A stretch of 64,000 nucleotides of DNA from an uncultured Alcaligenaceae bacterium (GTDB taxonomy: Bacteria; Pseudomonadota; Gammaproteobacteria; Burkholderiales; Burkholderiaceae_B): contig CALFXX010000159.1 in the NCBI GenBank assembly GCA_937952975.1, positions 62,001-126,000 of the forward strand. Direction: 5' to 3'. Of the stretch, positions 54,516 through 63,739 are shown in pieces (within the stretch, counting starts at the first letter, position 1; every line of letters starts with the position of its first letter). The position numbers and the translations under genes were made by a program. A model generated the notes under the pieces. The model searched no databases. It saw only the letters and a program-made list of their open reading frames with translations, and was not told where the DNA came from.

Positions 54516-57500
54516 TCATTTGGTCGGGATTTTTAATGTGTCGCCCACTTTAATCGTGGTGTTGCTCAGGTGATTCAAGGTCTGGATGACCTTGACGCTT
54601 GTTTTATATTTCAACGCCAACTTCGATAAGGTATCGCCTGCTACAACCACATGCTTATCCCATTGGGGGGACGTTCCCTCTGCCGCATTCACCGCAGCAG
54701 TGACAATTGTGGTGTTAGCTGGTACAGGTGCGACAGCTGCCACCGCTGGCGCGGTTTGCGTAACTGGAGTCGCAGGCGAGGCAACCACGGGCAACGCAAC
54801 CGTCGTGGAAGCAGAGGGAGAGATCCCCACAGCCTGAGCCACGCGTTGCTCAATAATTTTGGGGACGTCCATGTACGGGGCAACTGGCCGGCCAGCGGTC
54901 CAACATTGACCAATCCGATCAGGCACACCAAACTTGTTACGAGCGATCGTGCCGGCCGAGGCCGTCGCCATTGTGGCTTCAGTAAGATGGCTGTAGTCTT
55001 CTGCCAACTTTAATAAGGCCTGCTGGCCTGTGAAGTCATAGCGTACGGTCACACTGCGAACCTCTTGCTCGTCGAGTTGCTCTTTTAAAGCCGGAAAATC
55101 TTCAGGCGTGAAAAGACGCTCACCATCTTGAAACTCTTCGATGAATCGCGCTAACCCCAAAACCCCAGGATAACGGCGAGTCAGCAGCAAATTATCAATT
55201 TTGATTTGCAAGGAAACGTCGCCACAAAGGTCAGGCGACCACGTGATCGTGTCGCTAGTCTGGATATTAAAGTTATTTAAAATAATTTCTTCGTTGGCAC
55301 ACTGCAAGGTCAATATGGCGGCAAAGGGCTTGACTTTCGCACTCACATTCACGCCAATCGGTTTTCCTGCAATCGTCAGCTTGACCGACTTTCCCTTGGC
55401 ATTTTCAGCACGCTGATCTTTCACCAGCTGCCCCACCCTCAAGCCAACAGATTGGTTCAAGAACGGAATAAATTCCTGTGTAAACGGAAATTTATATGAA
55501 GCATTATTCATATCCGCAATCGCTGTCACAGCCTGAAACTCAGTACTTTTTTGTTGTAAAAACGGCTTAGAGGGCCCCCCCGCAAACATCCAAACAGTCC
55601 CCTGCGGTCCAAATAACTGTTCGCTACTTTCTTTCGCAGTCACGGCTGTTTGCAAGCGCCAGAGCACGCTTTTCTCCCAGTCTTTTTGCAAGCCACAGGA
55701 TGCCTGCTCAGTGATATATCGAATCAAAAGTTGTAAGGGTCCGCCCACTAAGGGCCACAACACTGCATCGTCAGGGCTGTCGAAGCCCGAACGCCTGCGA
55801 AACTCAAAAAAGGTCTCTTGTAAAGTCCGAAGCGTCGAGAGTTTAGTTGAGGGATCCAACCCATAAGAAAAGAAATCTGCAGCCATTTGCGAAGAACTTC
55901 CCTCGCCTTCTATTGCCGCAGCAACTGCGGTATCAAACCCCGTAATAAATTTCTTGTAAGCATCAATCGTGCCCAGCGCTTGAGTCATTTGGCTTGAGGC
56001 CGGCGTGAGCGACCCTGTACCAACAGAATCTTTAAGGGCTCGCCCGCCAATTTGGTTAATAACTCCAACGACGGTAGCCGTGCGGCTCGTTAAACTTGCA
56101 TTTTTTTGCGCTTCAGCCCGAAACGACGTGAAGTCGCGAGAAAACTGCAGCCAGCTTGGCAATTCGTCGCGTGGTACCTCACTAAACTCACGCTCTAAGC
56201 GACGGATCAATGTGTAGTAAGGGCTATTGGCACTATTCGCACGCCGAACTGCTGCCCTCCAAACGGGCTCGTTCACTAACAGGTTTTCACCTTCTGAAAA
56301 CTTTGAAGCAAAGGTGTGCCAAGCACCAATGCGCTCGGCTTTATACCAGTTTTCAAAGCTTTCTCGCTTCTCAGCAAACTGCGCAGAATCATCAAATACT
56401 GTCGCGAGCTCATCTAAAAAACCTTCGATGCGCAGCTGACCGGCGTAGGTGAATGCAGGTCGAACCTGAGGCCCCTTAACGCTGACTGAATCAGGCACCC
56501 AAAACTCGGTCAACGTTACTGGTACGGCATCAGGCTGATCGTCTGCCCAAGTCAACAGCCATCCCATTTTTCCCGGCGCGAAGACGACCTCAGTGAGCGA
56601 TTGAAAGTCGCGCTTCGCCTCTGCAACAATCTCGGGATCGCCGTTTTGAGACCAAGCAAAATAGGCGCTAATCAAACGATCATATCCAGCGATCACATCA
56701 GGGCTCAACACCGAGTCTAAGGCACGCAAAGCCTTTGTTGGTACCGCCGGCATCGCTAGCAATTCATCATAGCTTGCCCCGCGTAATCCGGCGATACTCT
56801 TGTTGTAATACCTCACAAGCCCCAATACCATCTCTGGGTAAATTGAAGCTTCAGGTTGGGCCAATATGTCCGAGATTCGTTTATCAACAACACTGTCTCG
56901 CGCAAAAAGCCTTTTCATCCCTGCAACGAACGCGACTTTGATATCGTTTTGTAGACCACTTACCTCGTCACTAAACGCCAACCACTGGGTGTTCCACCCC
57001 TGCTCTTGGTCAAGCAACAGATCAACGATCTCAAGCATTGCTGAAAGTCTTTGGCGAGAGTACTGCGCATCAACTTGGGCGTGCGCATCAATCGCCGGAA
57101 ATGACGCCTCAATTTGATTCAGGGTTGACTTGGTCGCTGCGTAGGACAACAACAAAAAACTTATCACGGCGATATTGACTGCGAACCAGGACACCCATGC
57201 CAAATTGCGGGTGACCTGATTCCAGCGGTTCACAATCTGTGTTGGTAAAAAAGTACCTCGATCCCGAGGCAAAATACTGCCAAAGAAATCATGTAAAAAC
57301 AGCCCCTGGTCGGCCGATGGTTTCACTGGCGTCGGACGCAGCACCTCGCTTAGGATACCCGCTACGCTTGTACCCGCTTGCCTGCCGCTCGCAAAGAAGA
57401 CACCCCGTAATAGCGGCTGTTCAAGGTATGGGTTATTGCCGACGCAAGCTGACAGAAATTGCTGTAGACCAGCGCGCACACGTTGAACTTCATTTGGGAA

Positions 57501-58454
57501 CAACAGAACTTCTGAAGTAAGTTCAACCCCTTTGACCCCCATGCCAAGGCGCAAGTGCTTCAAACAATCTGTAATGGACGCGAACGCCCTATCCAAAAAG
57601 TCGCTTTCAGAGCCATCGCCCTGCTTCGCGTTACCCAGATATCCCATCGCCTGCTCAAGCTGATCTGCAGACAGAGTATCGGCCCATTGGGTAAATCCCG
57701 GGATCAAATCGGACTTTGTAATCAATACGTAGATCGGAAAACGCTTGTCAAACAAACGTATCAGTTGATCGATCCGTTCGCGTAGCACGCGCCCTCGTTG
57801 CTGCAGTTCTTCTGTGTCATTTTGTAATAAACGTTCAGCATCGATCACCACAACCAGACCATCCAGACCATCTTTAGGTCTCGAACGCGCCAGTAGTTCT
57901 AGCAGTTTTTCCCATTCAATTTGATCAGACTCGGCTGACTGAGGCGATACGTAGCGCCCGGCTGTATCGATCACAATCGCTTTACTGAAAAACCACCAAT
58001 CAAAATTACTTGTTTGAATGATTGGGGCAGACTGAGCAATATTTTTTACAACTGAGGCTAAGCGCGTGCGAGTGATCGCCGTAGTTTTGCCAGAACCCGA
58101 TTCGCCCACCACCAAGTACCAAGGCAAGACACGTAAGGGATTGCCAAAGCGCTTTAAACTCGACTTGCGTAGCAAATCGACCGAGCCCTTCCACTTATCC
58201 ACCAAGTCAAACAGGATTGGGTTGCCGGCATTACGACGCGCAGCACCTTCAGATTGCGCGAGTTTGTAGCGAGAGCGCCGTGTAATCCATATTCTGCGCC
58301 CCAGACGAAACAAGAGCACGGTCGCGACCACAATGGCTGCGAGCGCGAACGTCGCCCACACTGGCCAGCCTTGATATAAGACGACCGCCCAACTGACCAG
58401 TAGCAGGCCGATCAGCAATACCAGTTTCACCAAAACGTTCAGAACTATTTTCAT
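54516..58454 (-). CDS. tssM: Type VI secretion protein TssM, copy 2, with C-terminal LysM domain
   Basis: The 1312-residue IcmF-family protein has two N-terminal membrane helices (about 5-25 and 32-50), a P-loop GESGSGKTT (117-125), an intact Walker B/switch VIDTAGRY (near 163), a third helix near residue 430, and the long periplasmic part. After the usual TssM end comes an Ala/Val/Pro/Thr-rich linker and a final 48-residue LysM domain (bases 54519-54662) with HVVVAGDTLSKLALKYK and IKVGDTLKIP. LysM binds peptidoglycan glycan. This tail is absent from copy 1 and uncommon in TssM. The ATG overlaps the tssL2 stop (ATGA). Confidence 0.93.
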   Translation of the reverse strand: MKIVLNVLVKLVLLIGLLLVSWAVVLYQGWPVWATFALAAIVVATVLLFRLGRRIWITRRSRYKLAQSEGAARRNAGNPILFDLVDKWKGSVDLLRKSSLKRFGNPLRVLPWYLVVGESGSGKTTAITRTRLASVVKNIAQSAPIIQTSNFDWWFFSKAIVIDTAGRYVSPQSAESDQIEWEKLLELLARSRPKDGLDGLVVVIDAERLLQNDTEELQQRGRVLRERIDQLIRLFDKRFPIYVLITKSDLIPGFTQWADTLSADQLEQAMGYLGNAKQGDGSESDFLDRAFASITDCLKHLRLGMGVKGVELTSEVLLFPNEVQRVRAGLQQFLSACVGNNPYLEQPLLRGVFFASGRQAGTSVAGILSEVLRPTPVKPSADQGLFLHDFFGSILPRDRGTFLPTQIVNRWNQVTRNLAWVSWFAVNIAVISFLLLSYAATKSTLNQIEASFPAIDAHAQVDAQYSRQRLSAMLEIVDLLLDQEQGWNTQWLAFSDEVSGLQNDIKVAFVAGMKRLFARDSVVDKRISDILAQPEASIYPEMVLGLVRYYNKSIAGLRGASYDELLAMPAVPTKALRALDSVLSPDVIAGYDRLISAYFAWSQNGDPEIVAEAKRDFQSLTEVVFAPGKMGWLLTWADDQPDAVPVTLTEFWVPDSVSVKGPQVRPAFTYAGQLRIEGFLDELATVFDDSAQFAEKRESFENWYKAERIGAWHTFASKFSEGENLLVNEPVWRAAVRRANSANSPYYTLIRRLEREFSEVPRDELPSWLQFSRDFTSFRAEAQKNASLTSRTATVVGVINQIGGRALKDSVGTGSLTPASSQMTQALGTIDAYKKFITGFDTAVAAAIEGEGSSSQMAADFFSYGLDPSTKLSTLRTLQETFFEFRRRSGFDSPDDAVLWPLVGGPLQLLIRYITEQASCGLQKDWEKSVLWRLQTAVTAKESSEQLFGPQGTVWMFAGGPSKPFLQQKSTEFQAVTAIADMNNASYKFPFTQEFIPFLNQSVGLRVGQLVKDQRAENAKGKSVKLTIAGKPIGVNVSAKVKPFAAILTLQCANEEIILNNFNIQTSDTITWSPDLCGDVSLQIKIDNLLLTRRYPGVLGLARFIEEFQDGERLFTPEDFPALKEQLDEQEVRSVTVRYDFTGQQALLKLAEDYSHLTEATMATASAGTIARNKFGVPDRIGQCWTAGRPVAPYMDVPKIIEQRVAQAVGISPSASTTVALPVVASPATPVTQTAPAVAAVAPVPANTTIVTAAVNAAEGTSPQWDKHVVVAGDTLSKLALKYKTSVKVIQTLNHLSNTTIKVGDTLKIPTK

Positions 58455-59131
58455 AGATGAATCGACTGTCTAAACTGTCGTACCGAATGATCAAGTTCTG
58501 CATTCAACACCAAGGCCAGCCCTACCATTAACAGAATCGGGATCACAATCAACGCTATCGTCGTGAGCTTTGGCCAATTCAGCAGGAGTGGTGTTCGATT
58601 TTTTTTCACACGACCGTCGGCGCGATAGGCCATCGGAAATATTGGCAACGAGCCTGCATCATCCGAAATGCCCATGACATCTAAAATCGCTTGGTACTGC
58701 CCTAACTTCAATGTTGACAGGGTCGCTGCATCCGAGGCCTCCGAATAGCGACCGATGAAACCCATGCACAAGCACAATAGATAGATTTCGCGAACGGGCG
58801 CGTCTTGATCGCCCAAGGCAGAGAGGCGTTCAAAAAACTCTCTTCCAGCAAGCGAGGTTTTAAAGTACCGGCGTTGCAACAAATGCGGCTGCCACGCCAT
58901 CGGCGACGTCCACACCTTCAGGCGCGCAATACGCTCATCGGCCCAGGCCGCAATAGGAAATAATCCTTGCTGAAATAGCTCGACATCTACGCCCGCGTTC
59001 ACCGCTTCGGTTCGTGCCTGCTGAACCATGGCATCCAGCGTTTGGGCGACCTCTTGCGGCGAGTTGGCGTGCGCATGCTCGTATGAACGAACAAACGCAA
59101 TGAGCGGCATAAAAAAATCTGACAGCCTCAT
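58451..59131 (-). CDS. tssL: Type VI secretion protein TssL (DotU), copy 2
   Basis: The 226-residue protein has the DotU domain (FPIAAWADERIARL, YFKTSLAGREFFERLSALGD, YLLCLCMGFIGRY) and one C-terminal membrane helix (TTIALIVIPILLMVGLAL). Shared motifs with copy 1, for example YFKT-x-LAG-x-x-FF-x-RL, show they are paralogues. No OmpA-like domain is attached. ATG 59131 is chosen with GAGGG four bases upstream. It is one base after tssK2 and overlaps tssM2. Confidence 0.92.
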   Translation of the reverse strand: MRLSDFFMPLIAFVRSYEHAHANSPQEVAQTLDAMVQQARTEAVNAGVDVELFQQGLFPIAAWADERIARLKVWTSPMAWQPHLLQRRYFKTSLAGREFFERLSALGDQDAPVREIYLLCLCMGFIGRYSEASDAATLSTLKLGQYQAILDVMGISDDAGSLPIFPMAYRADGRVKKNRTPLLLNWPKLTTIALIVIPILLMVGLALVLNAELDHSVRQFRQSIHL

Positions 59132-59132
59132 A

Positions 59133-60521
59133 TCACCCTCTGAGCACAACGACTTCGACGCGCAAATCTTCAGGAGCCTGCGCCCAAAACATCGCCAATT
59201 CGCCCTCTTGCTCTACCGCCTCCCAGGCTTGCGCCATCTGCTCGATGCGGTAATACCGTGTATTTGGACGTTGTGGTAAACCTTGTGGCGGCGTCAGCAC
59301 CTCGATCAAATCAATGCCTGGCAACGCTAAATCAATTAATGAGGGGAGTTGACTTGGCGAGGCTATGCGAACGGTTTTAACAAAATCTTGCGAAAGTCGA
59401 TCGTTGTTAGAACCGGTCTTTGTCACCAAGTAGAAGCGGTTACGCGTCGCAAAAAATTCGCTAGGCAAAACGCCCACAAGGAAGTCGCCTCTTGGTTCAA
59501 GGTAGGCATAAAACTCGGGCCCAACTGAGATTTCGCTCAGTAGTTGGCTGATTAGTTTTCGCGCTGCCAAAAAACACGGACCTAGGTTTAAATGGTCATA
59601 ACGCGGCATGCCCTCGTCTTTATCCCCCTGGCGCCCCATGACATCTGTTCGATCCGAGAAGGTACTAAGTTCGCCCACACACATTCTCAAAAAACCGTAC
59701 ACCGTCCAAGGATGAATCTGTTCAGTCTCTGCCAAGTGGACCGCCAACGGCACCAACCGGTTCAAGGCTTGCACGGCTTGCAACAAAATCAAGTAGTCGG
59801 GGTCCAACTCTTGGCGTTGCATGTCGCGCGGTATTTTGTACTCAGTAATTTGACGCAACCGCCCCGTCATATCGTCGCGGATGTCGTTGAGCACGTCGTG
59901 AAGTAGCCGCGACCCCGACAACGCATAACTTGGTGGCACCGATTGGGGCAGGACACGAATCGTATCGATATCCCTGACTAACTGCGCAATCGGGATCAGG
60001 TCGTAGTCGCCCAACGTTTCTATTTCAGGACCAAAAAAAATCTTCGGTGCAAAAAGTACGGTTGGCATATTGGCCGACGGCCCCGAGCCATAGAGGTCGG
60101 GCATTTGGTGCGCATCCCCCTGGCTGACCATACGGGACGTGACGGTTGCTGCCTCGTTCAGCGAGTCGACCACCGTAACATTCGGTGCAACCATCGATAG
60201 TTTTTTCAGACCAAGATAGACATCAAGCGGTGTGTCGGTCGACGTCCAGATTTGCTCAAACGAACGGGCACTGACCACAGCGTTGCCGGGGAATTCGAGG
60301 TACGTGTGATCTTGAAAGATCACACGCGCCGAGCGCACTTCAACCGTGCGCCCGTTTAGCGCTTCGGGCGCCAACTCTAGATGACCTATTCCCCAAAAGT
60401 GAGGGCTCGCGGCCTCGTACAATGGCTTTCGGTAGAACTGTTGAGTCTGCTCAAGGCGCTGAAAGTGCTGGGGCTGCAAAAACATGCCCTGATGCCAGTA
60501 GGTTCCCGTTCTGAAATCCAT
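59133..60521 (-). CDS. tssK: Type VI secretion baseplate protein TssK, copy 2
   Basis: The 462-residue protein has the opening YWHQGMFLQPQHFQ and the general TssK layout, slightly longer than copy 1. ATG 60521 has GGTGAG upstream; a TTG one codon before was not used. It stands between tssJ2 and tssL2, unlike copy 1, where tssK comes first. A T6SS normally needs one TssK, so two may give alternative docking of the same baseplate. Confidence 0.92.
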   Translation of the reverse strand: MDFRTGTYWHQGMFLQPQHFQRLEQTQQFYRKPLYEAASPHFWGIGHLELAPEALNGRTVEVRSARVIFQDHTYLEFPGNAVVSARSFEQIWTSTDTPLDVYLGLKKLSMVAPNVTVVDSLNEAATVTSRMVSQGDAHQMPDLYGSGPSANMPTVLFAPKIFFGPEIETLGDYDLIPIAQLVRDIDTIRVLPQSVPPSYALSGSRLLHDVLNDIRDDMTGRLRQITEYKIPRDMQRQELDPDYLILLQAVQALNRLVPLAVHLAETEQIHPWTVYGFLRMCVGELSTFSDRTDVMGRQGDKDEGMPRYDHLNLGPCFLAARKLISQLLSEISVGPEFYAYLEPRGDFLVGVLPSEFFATRNRFYLVTKTGSNNDRLSQDFVKTVRIASPSQLPSLIDLALPGIDLIEVLTPPQGLPQRPNTRYYRIEQMAQAWEAVEQEGELAMFWAQAPEDLRVEVVVLRG

Positions 60522-60536
60522 CAACTCTCACCTTGT

Positions 60537-61247
60537 CTAATCGATTAACTTGAGCGCAGCATCAGCGCTTCCTTTCGCTTGCGTTACCTGGCCATCCAAA
60601 TTGATTTCTGGCTTTACCGCGCCGAGTGGAACGGTTTCCTTAATCACTTTCTTCTCAAAATCGTAGGTCAGAACCTCTGCGTTTACGATTCGATCACTGC
60701 CCAAAAAGAGTCTTAGAGCCAGTATTGCTGGCTCGGCTTTATACGTTGTGGTCAAAACCCCTGAGGTTTCGATATTGAGAGGAATTCTGAAGAGACGAGC
60801 GGCTTGAACCGGCTTGAGTTGGTAGTACCCGGCCACGAAGCCAACAAACTTAGCGCCTTGGACTCGGTCGATCTTCAGAGTGGTTTTCTTCCCGGGACTC
60901 ACCACATAGCGATTCAGTTGCACAACTTCGGGGGACGTCTTGCCACCCACGAGCACCTTCATCACGGCATCGGGCTTAGCAAGAAGGTCGACAAACGCTT
61001 TTTGGTCTGACGTCTGGAACACACCTAGCACGACGGTATGTGATTGATTAGAATAAAAGTTAAGGTCAAGATCGGAGACTAAGTCCACAAGAATCGCATC
61101 AGTCTCAAAAGGCCACTCGACCTCGGCCTTTGCCTCTTTAGGGGTATTACCGCCCAGAGCAGAATTTAGCCACGAACAGCCCGACAGAGCCGCCAGTGCC
61201 ACCAAACAGCAGCCAATTAGTGCACAACGAATAACTCGACTCAGCAT
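60537..61247 (-). CDS. tssJ: Type VI secretion lipoprotein TssJ, copy 2
   Basis: The 236-residue protein has a lipoprotein signal with lipobox ALSGC (Cys24) and a TssJ domain (HTVVLGVFQTSDQKAFVDL, FVGFVAGYYQLKPVQAARL). The mature N terminus W-L-N-S-A-L-G-G-N-T-P-K-E-A parallels copy 1. It is the first gene of module 2 and is divergent, across a 70-base AT-rich gap, from the vgrG2 unit. Confidence 0.91.
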   Translation of the reverse strand: MLSRVIRCALIGCCLVALAALSGCSWLNSALGGNTPKEAKAEVEWPFETDAILVDLVSDLDLNFYSNQSHTVVLGVFQTSDQKAFVDLLAKPDAVMKVLVGGKTSPEVVQLNRYVVSPGKKTTLKIDRVQGAKFVGFVAGYYQLKPVQAARLFRIPLNIETSGVLTTTYKAEPAILALRLFLGSDRIVNAEVLTYDFEKKVIKETVPLGAVKPEINLDGQVTQAKGSADAALKLID

Positions 61248-61317
61248 TGAATTCCAATCATAATTCTAAAACACTACCTGAGATAACAGTTATAACATTA
61301 TGAAAAAAATAATATAA
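61248..61317. promoter_or_regulatory. AT-rich divergent promoter region
   Basis: Seventy bases, strongly AT-rich compared with flanking genes, separate tssJ2 from the rightward vgrG2 unit. Divergent promoters for the two T6SS units are expected here, but no pair of -35/-10 elements could be assigned with confidence. Confidence 0.45.
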
Positions 61318-61995
61318 ATGGAGTTTAGCGTGAGTCCAAACTTTCGACTAGAAGTTTTAAATTTCAGGCGACGAGCGATCCATTTAGTGTGGTCAATATG
61401 CATATATGCTGCACCGCAGCATGTCGCATGGGGCGCGGGTGATGGCGTTGACTCAACCGTCTTGACCGTACCTGTCATCTCAGTCACCAGTGAAGTCTTA
61501 AAAAGTTTCAACAACCCAGACGTCTGCAGACAAACCATCCTGACGGCGCAACAAATTGCCCAGCGTGAAGAAGACGAAAAAACATGGTGGGAAAAAAACT
61601 GGATCGCCAGCCTAGCCGGAGGAGCCGGCCTGATTGGCGGCGTACCGCTTAGCGCCCATGTGGCCTCGATTGCTTCTGGAGCCCTGGTAATACCAACCAT
61701 CCTGCTAACCGGAGGCGCTGCCTTTTTCGTCACACAGATGCTTGTACCGGCCAATCCGATGCTCTCGCCGCCCAAGCCTGGCAGCTACATTGCCTCGCAA
61801 AAATTCTACGTCGAGTCAGCCTGCGAGCCTGCACCGCTCGTTTACAAAGCGCTCTCTTACTATCGCGTAAGCTACCGATTTAATGGCAAAACTCAGACAG
61901 CCTTGGTCAAGTATGATCCGGGGGCAAGCGTAGCGATCAACGCGCAGGGTCGACCCGTAAATGAAATTGTGCCTGCAGCGACTACAAAACCCTAA
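61318..61995 (+). CDS. Exported glycine-rich protein, T6SS-linked, unknown function
   Basis: The 225-residue protein has a basic N terminus followed by a hydrophobic stretch (HLVWSICIYAAPQ), probably a signal peptide, then a glycine-rich hydrophobic region (SLAGGAGLIGGVPLS and GALVIPTILLTGG, residues about 100-145). The C-terminal YYRVSYRFNGKTQTALVKYD and PG resemble the tail of glycine-zipper outer-membrane proteins. A GTG at 61330 has GGAG six bases upstream and may be the true start; ATG 61318 lacks a ribosome site. It precedes vgrG2 and is likely cotranscribed. Its role (envelope factor, immunity or assembly) is unknown. Confidence 0.6.
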   Translation: MEFSVSPNFRLEVLNFRRRAIHLVWSICIYAAPQHVAWGAGDGVDSTVLTVPVISVTSEVLKSFNNPDVCRQTILTAQQIAQREEDEKTWWEKNWIASLAGGAGLIGGVPLSAHVASIASGALVIPTILLTGGAAFFVTQMLVPANPMLSPPKPGSYIASQKFYVESACEPAPLVYKALSYYRVSYRFNGKTQTALVKYDPGASVAINAQGRPVNEIVPAATTKP

Positions 61996-62064
61996 CGCCC
62001 TCACCGACCTCTGCATACAAAGGCCGCCAAGCCGCACTTTTTTAATCTATCTTTAAGCGCAAAC

Positions 62065-63672
62065 ATGGCAGATTCAAAGACAGAATCATTGGGTAACAAA
62101 CCGCGTTTCACGTTTACCTCTGACGGACAGGGGTCAGCCAAGCTCGACGTCGCAAGCCTTCAGGGCACGGAGAGCCTTTCAAAGCCTTTTCGATTTGAGT
62201 TGACGCTCATTAGCTCGTCGAAAGAACTTGACTTCACCAAGATGCTGGGTAAGCCGGCAACACTCACAATTTTATCGATTGATGGCAGCAAAGAGATACC
62301 GTACCACGGCATATTGTCTGAGCTCGAACAAGGTAACCCACTGAGGGGCTCTGCAATATATCGAGCCGTACTCGTACCAAGTCTGTGGCAATTGTCCTTA
62401 ACGAAAACAAATGAAGTCTATGGCAACGAACAGACCATCCCTCAGATTATCGAAACCGTCTTAAAGGCCAATAATCTAACCTCTCTCGATTATCAGATCT
62501 CTCTGATGAACCCAACGCAGTACCGCCAGCGAACTTTCGTGTGTCAATACCAAGAGACGAGTCTGGATTTTGTACAGCGCTGGTTAGAGAGCGAAGGGCT
62601 TTATTATTATTTTGATCATGACAACTCGGGCGCTAAGACTGCCAAACTGATGATCTTGGACTACAAGCAGGCCGAACCCGCCACAACATTGTCATTGGTG
62701 TATGCGCAAAAAGAAGATCTCCAAACGGCGATGCAAGATCATTGCGTGTTCAACTTCACCTGTAATCAGAGACTATTACCCAAAACCGTTTGGGTGCAAG
62801 ACTATAACTATCGCAAAGCTGCTCTAGGCGATCAATTACAGGCTAGCGCTACGGCGAGCGCAACAGGACAAGGTACCGTCATGTGTTTTGGCGATAACCT
62901 TCGCACGACTAACGATGCCACCAATCTGTCAAAAATTCGCGCTGAAGAGATTCTTTGTCGTGAACAGATATTTGCAGGCAGCGCCACCGCCGTGGGGTTA
63001 CGTAGCGGCTACAAGATTCAGCTCTCAGGTCACTATCGGTCGAGCTTTAACGGCTCGTACCTTGTGACAGAGGTTGAACATCGCGGCGCACTTGCTGGTG
63101 TTTTATTTTCAGGCGACCGCGATGCTTCCACAGAGGATGCGGGCGGTATCGTCTACGAGTGCAACTTCAAGGCCATCCCAGCATCAAAGCAATTTCGCGC
63201 AGAGCGAATCACTCCTTGGCCAACGATCGCCGGCTTAATGAGCGCTACGGTCGATGATGAAGGTGATGGCAAATACGCTCAACTCAACGAATACGGTCAA
63301 TACAAATTACAACTCTTATACGATCAAACTAGCAAACAACCCAACAAGGGCTCCTGTTGGGTTCGTATCGCCACTCCTTACGCTGGGACAAAAAATGGTT
63401 TGCATTTTCCCTTACTGAAGGGCACCGAGGTGATGCTTGCCTTTATGCACGGCGACCCTGACCAGCCAATGATTGTTGGGGCCGTCAGCAATTCTGAAAA
63501 TAAAAATGTGCTCACAAACCAAAATGCGACTGCTGCTGGGGTCTTATCCCCCAGCACAAATATGATCAGTGTCAGCGACCTAGATGGCGACGAGTCAATG
63601 TGCTTTTATTCACCGCAAGGTGGTGCAACAATCATTATTGGTTCGCTTGAAGGTAATACTTCAAAAACTTAG
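62065..63672 (+). CDS. tssI: Type VI secretion tip protein VgrG, copy 2
   Basis: The 535-residue protein has the VgrG domains: KPFRFELTLISSSKELD, RWLESEGLYYYF, the gp5-type OB-fold (NEYGQYKLQLLYD, WVRIATPYAG, LLKGTEVMLAFMHGDPDQP) and a short beta-helix start. No evolved effector domain is fused. Its sequence differs clearly from VgrG1, suggesting delivery of different cargo. The likely cargo or chaperone is encoded just downstream from 63740. Confidence 0.93.
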   Translation: MADSKTESLGNKPRFTFTSDGQGSAKLDVASLQGTESLSKPFRFELTLISSSKELDFTKMLGKPATLTILSIDGSKEIPYHGILSELEQGNPLRGSAIYRAVLVPSLWQLSLTKTNEVYGNEQTIPQIIETVLKANNLTSLDYQISLMNPTQYRQRTFVCQYQETSLDFVQRWLESEGLYYYFDHDNSGAKTAKLMILDYKQAEPATTLSLVYAQKEDLQTAMQDHCVFNFTCNQRLLPKTVWVQDYNYRKAALGDQLQASATASATGQGTVMCFGDNLRTTNDATNLSKIRAEEILCREQIFAGSATAVGLRSGYKIQLSGHYRSSFNGSYLVTEVEHRGALAGVLFSGDRDASTEDAGGIVYECNFKAIPASKQFRAERITPWPTIAGLMSATVDDEGDGKYAQLNEYGQYKLQLLYDQTSKQPNKGSCWVRIATPYAGTKNGLHFPLLKGTEVMLAFMHGDPDQPMIVGAVSNSENKNVLTNQNATAAGVLSPSTNMISVSDLDGDESMCFYSPQGGATIIIGSLEGNTSKT

Positions 63673-63739
63673 CGAGAACAGCAATACTCAAGCAGACCAC
63701 ACGATGATCCGCCTGAGTCAACGTAAATAGGCCTTACCC

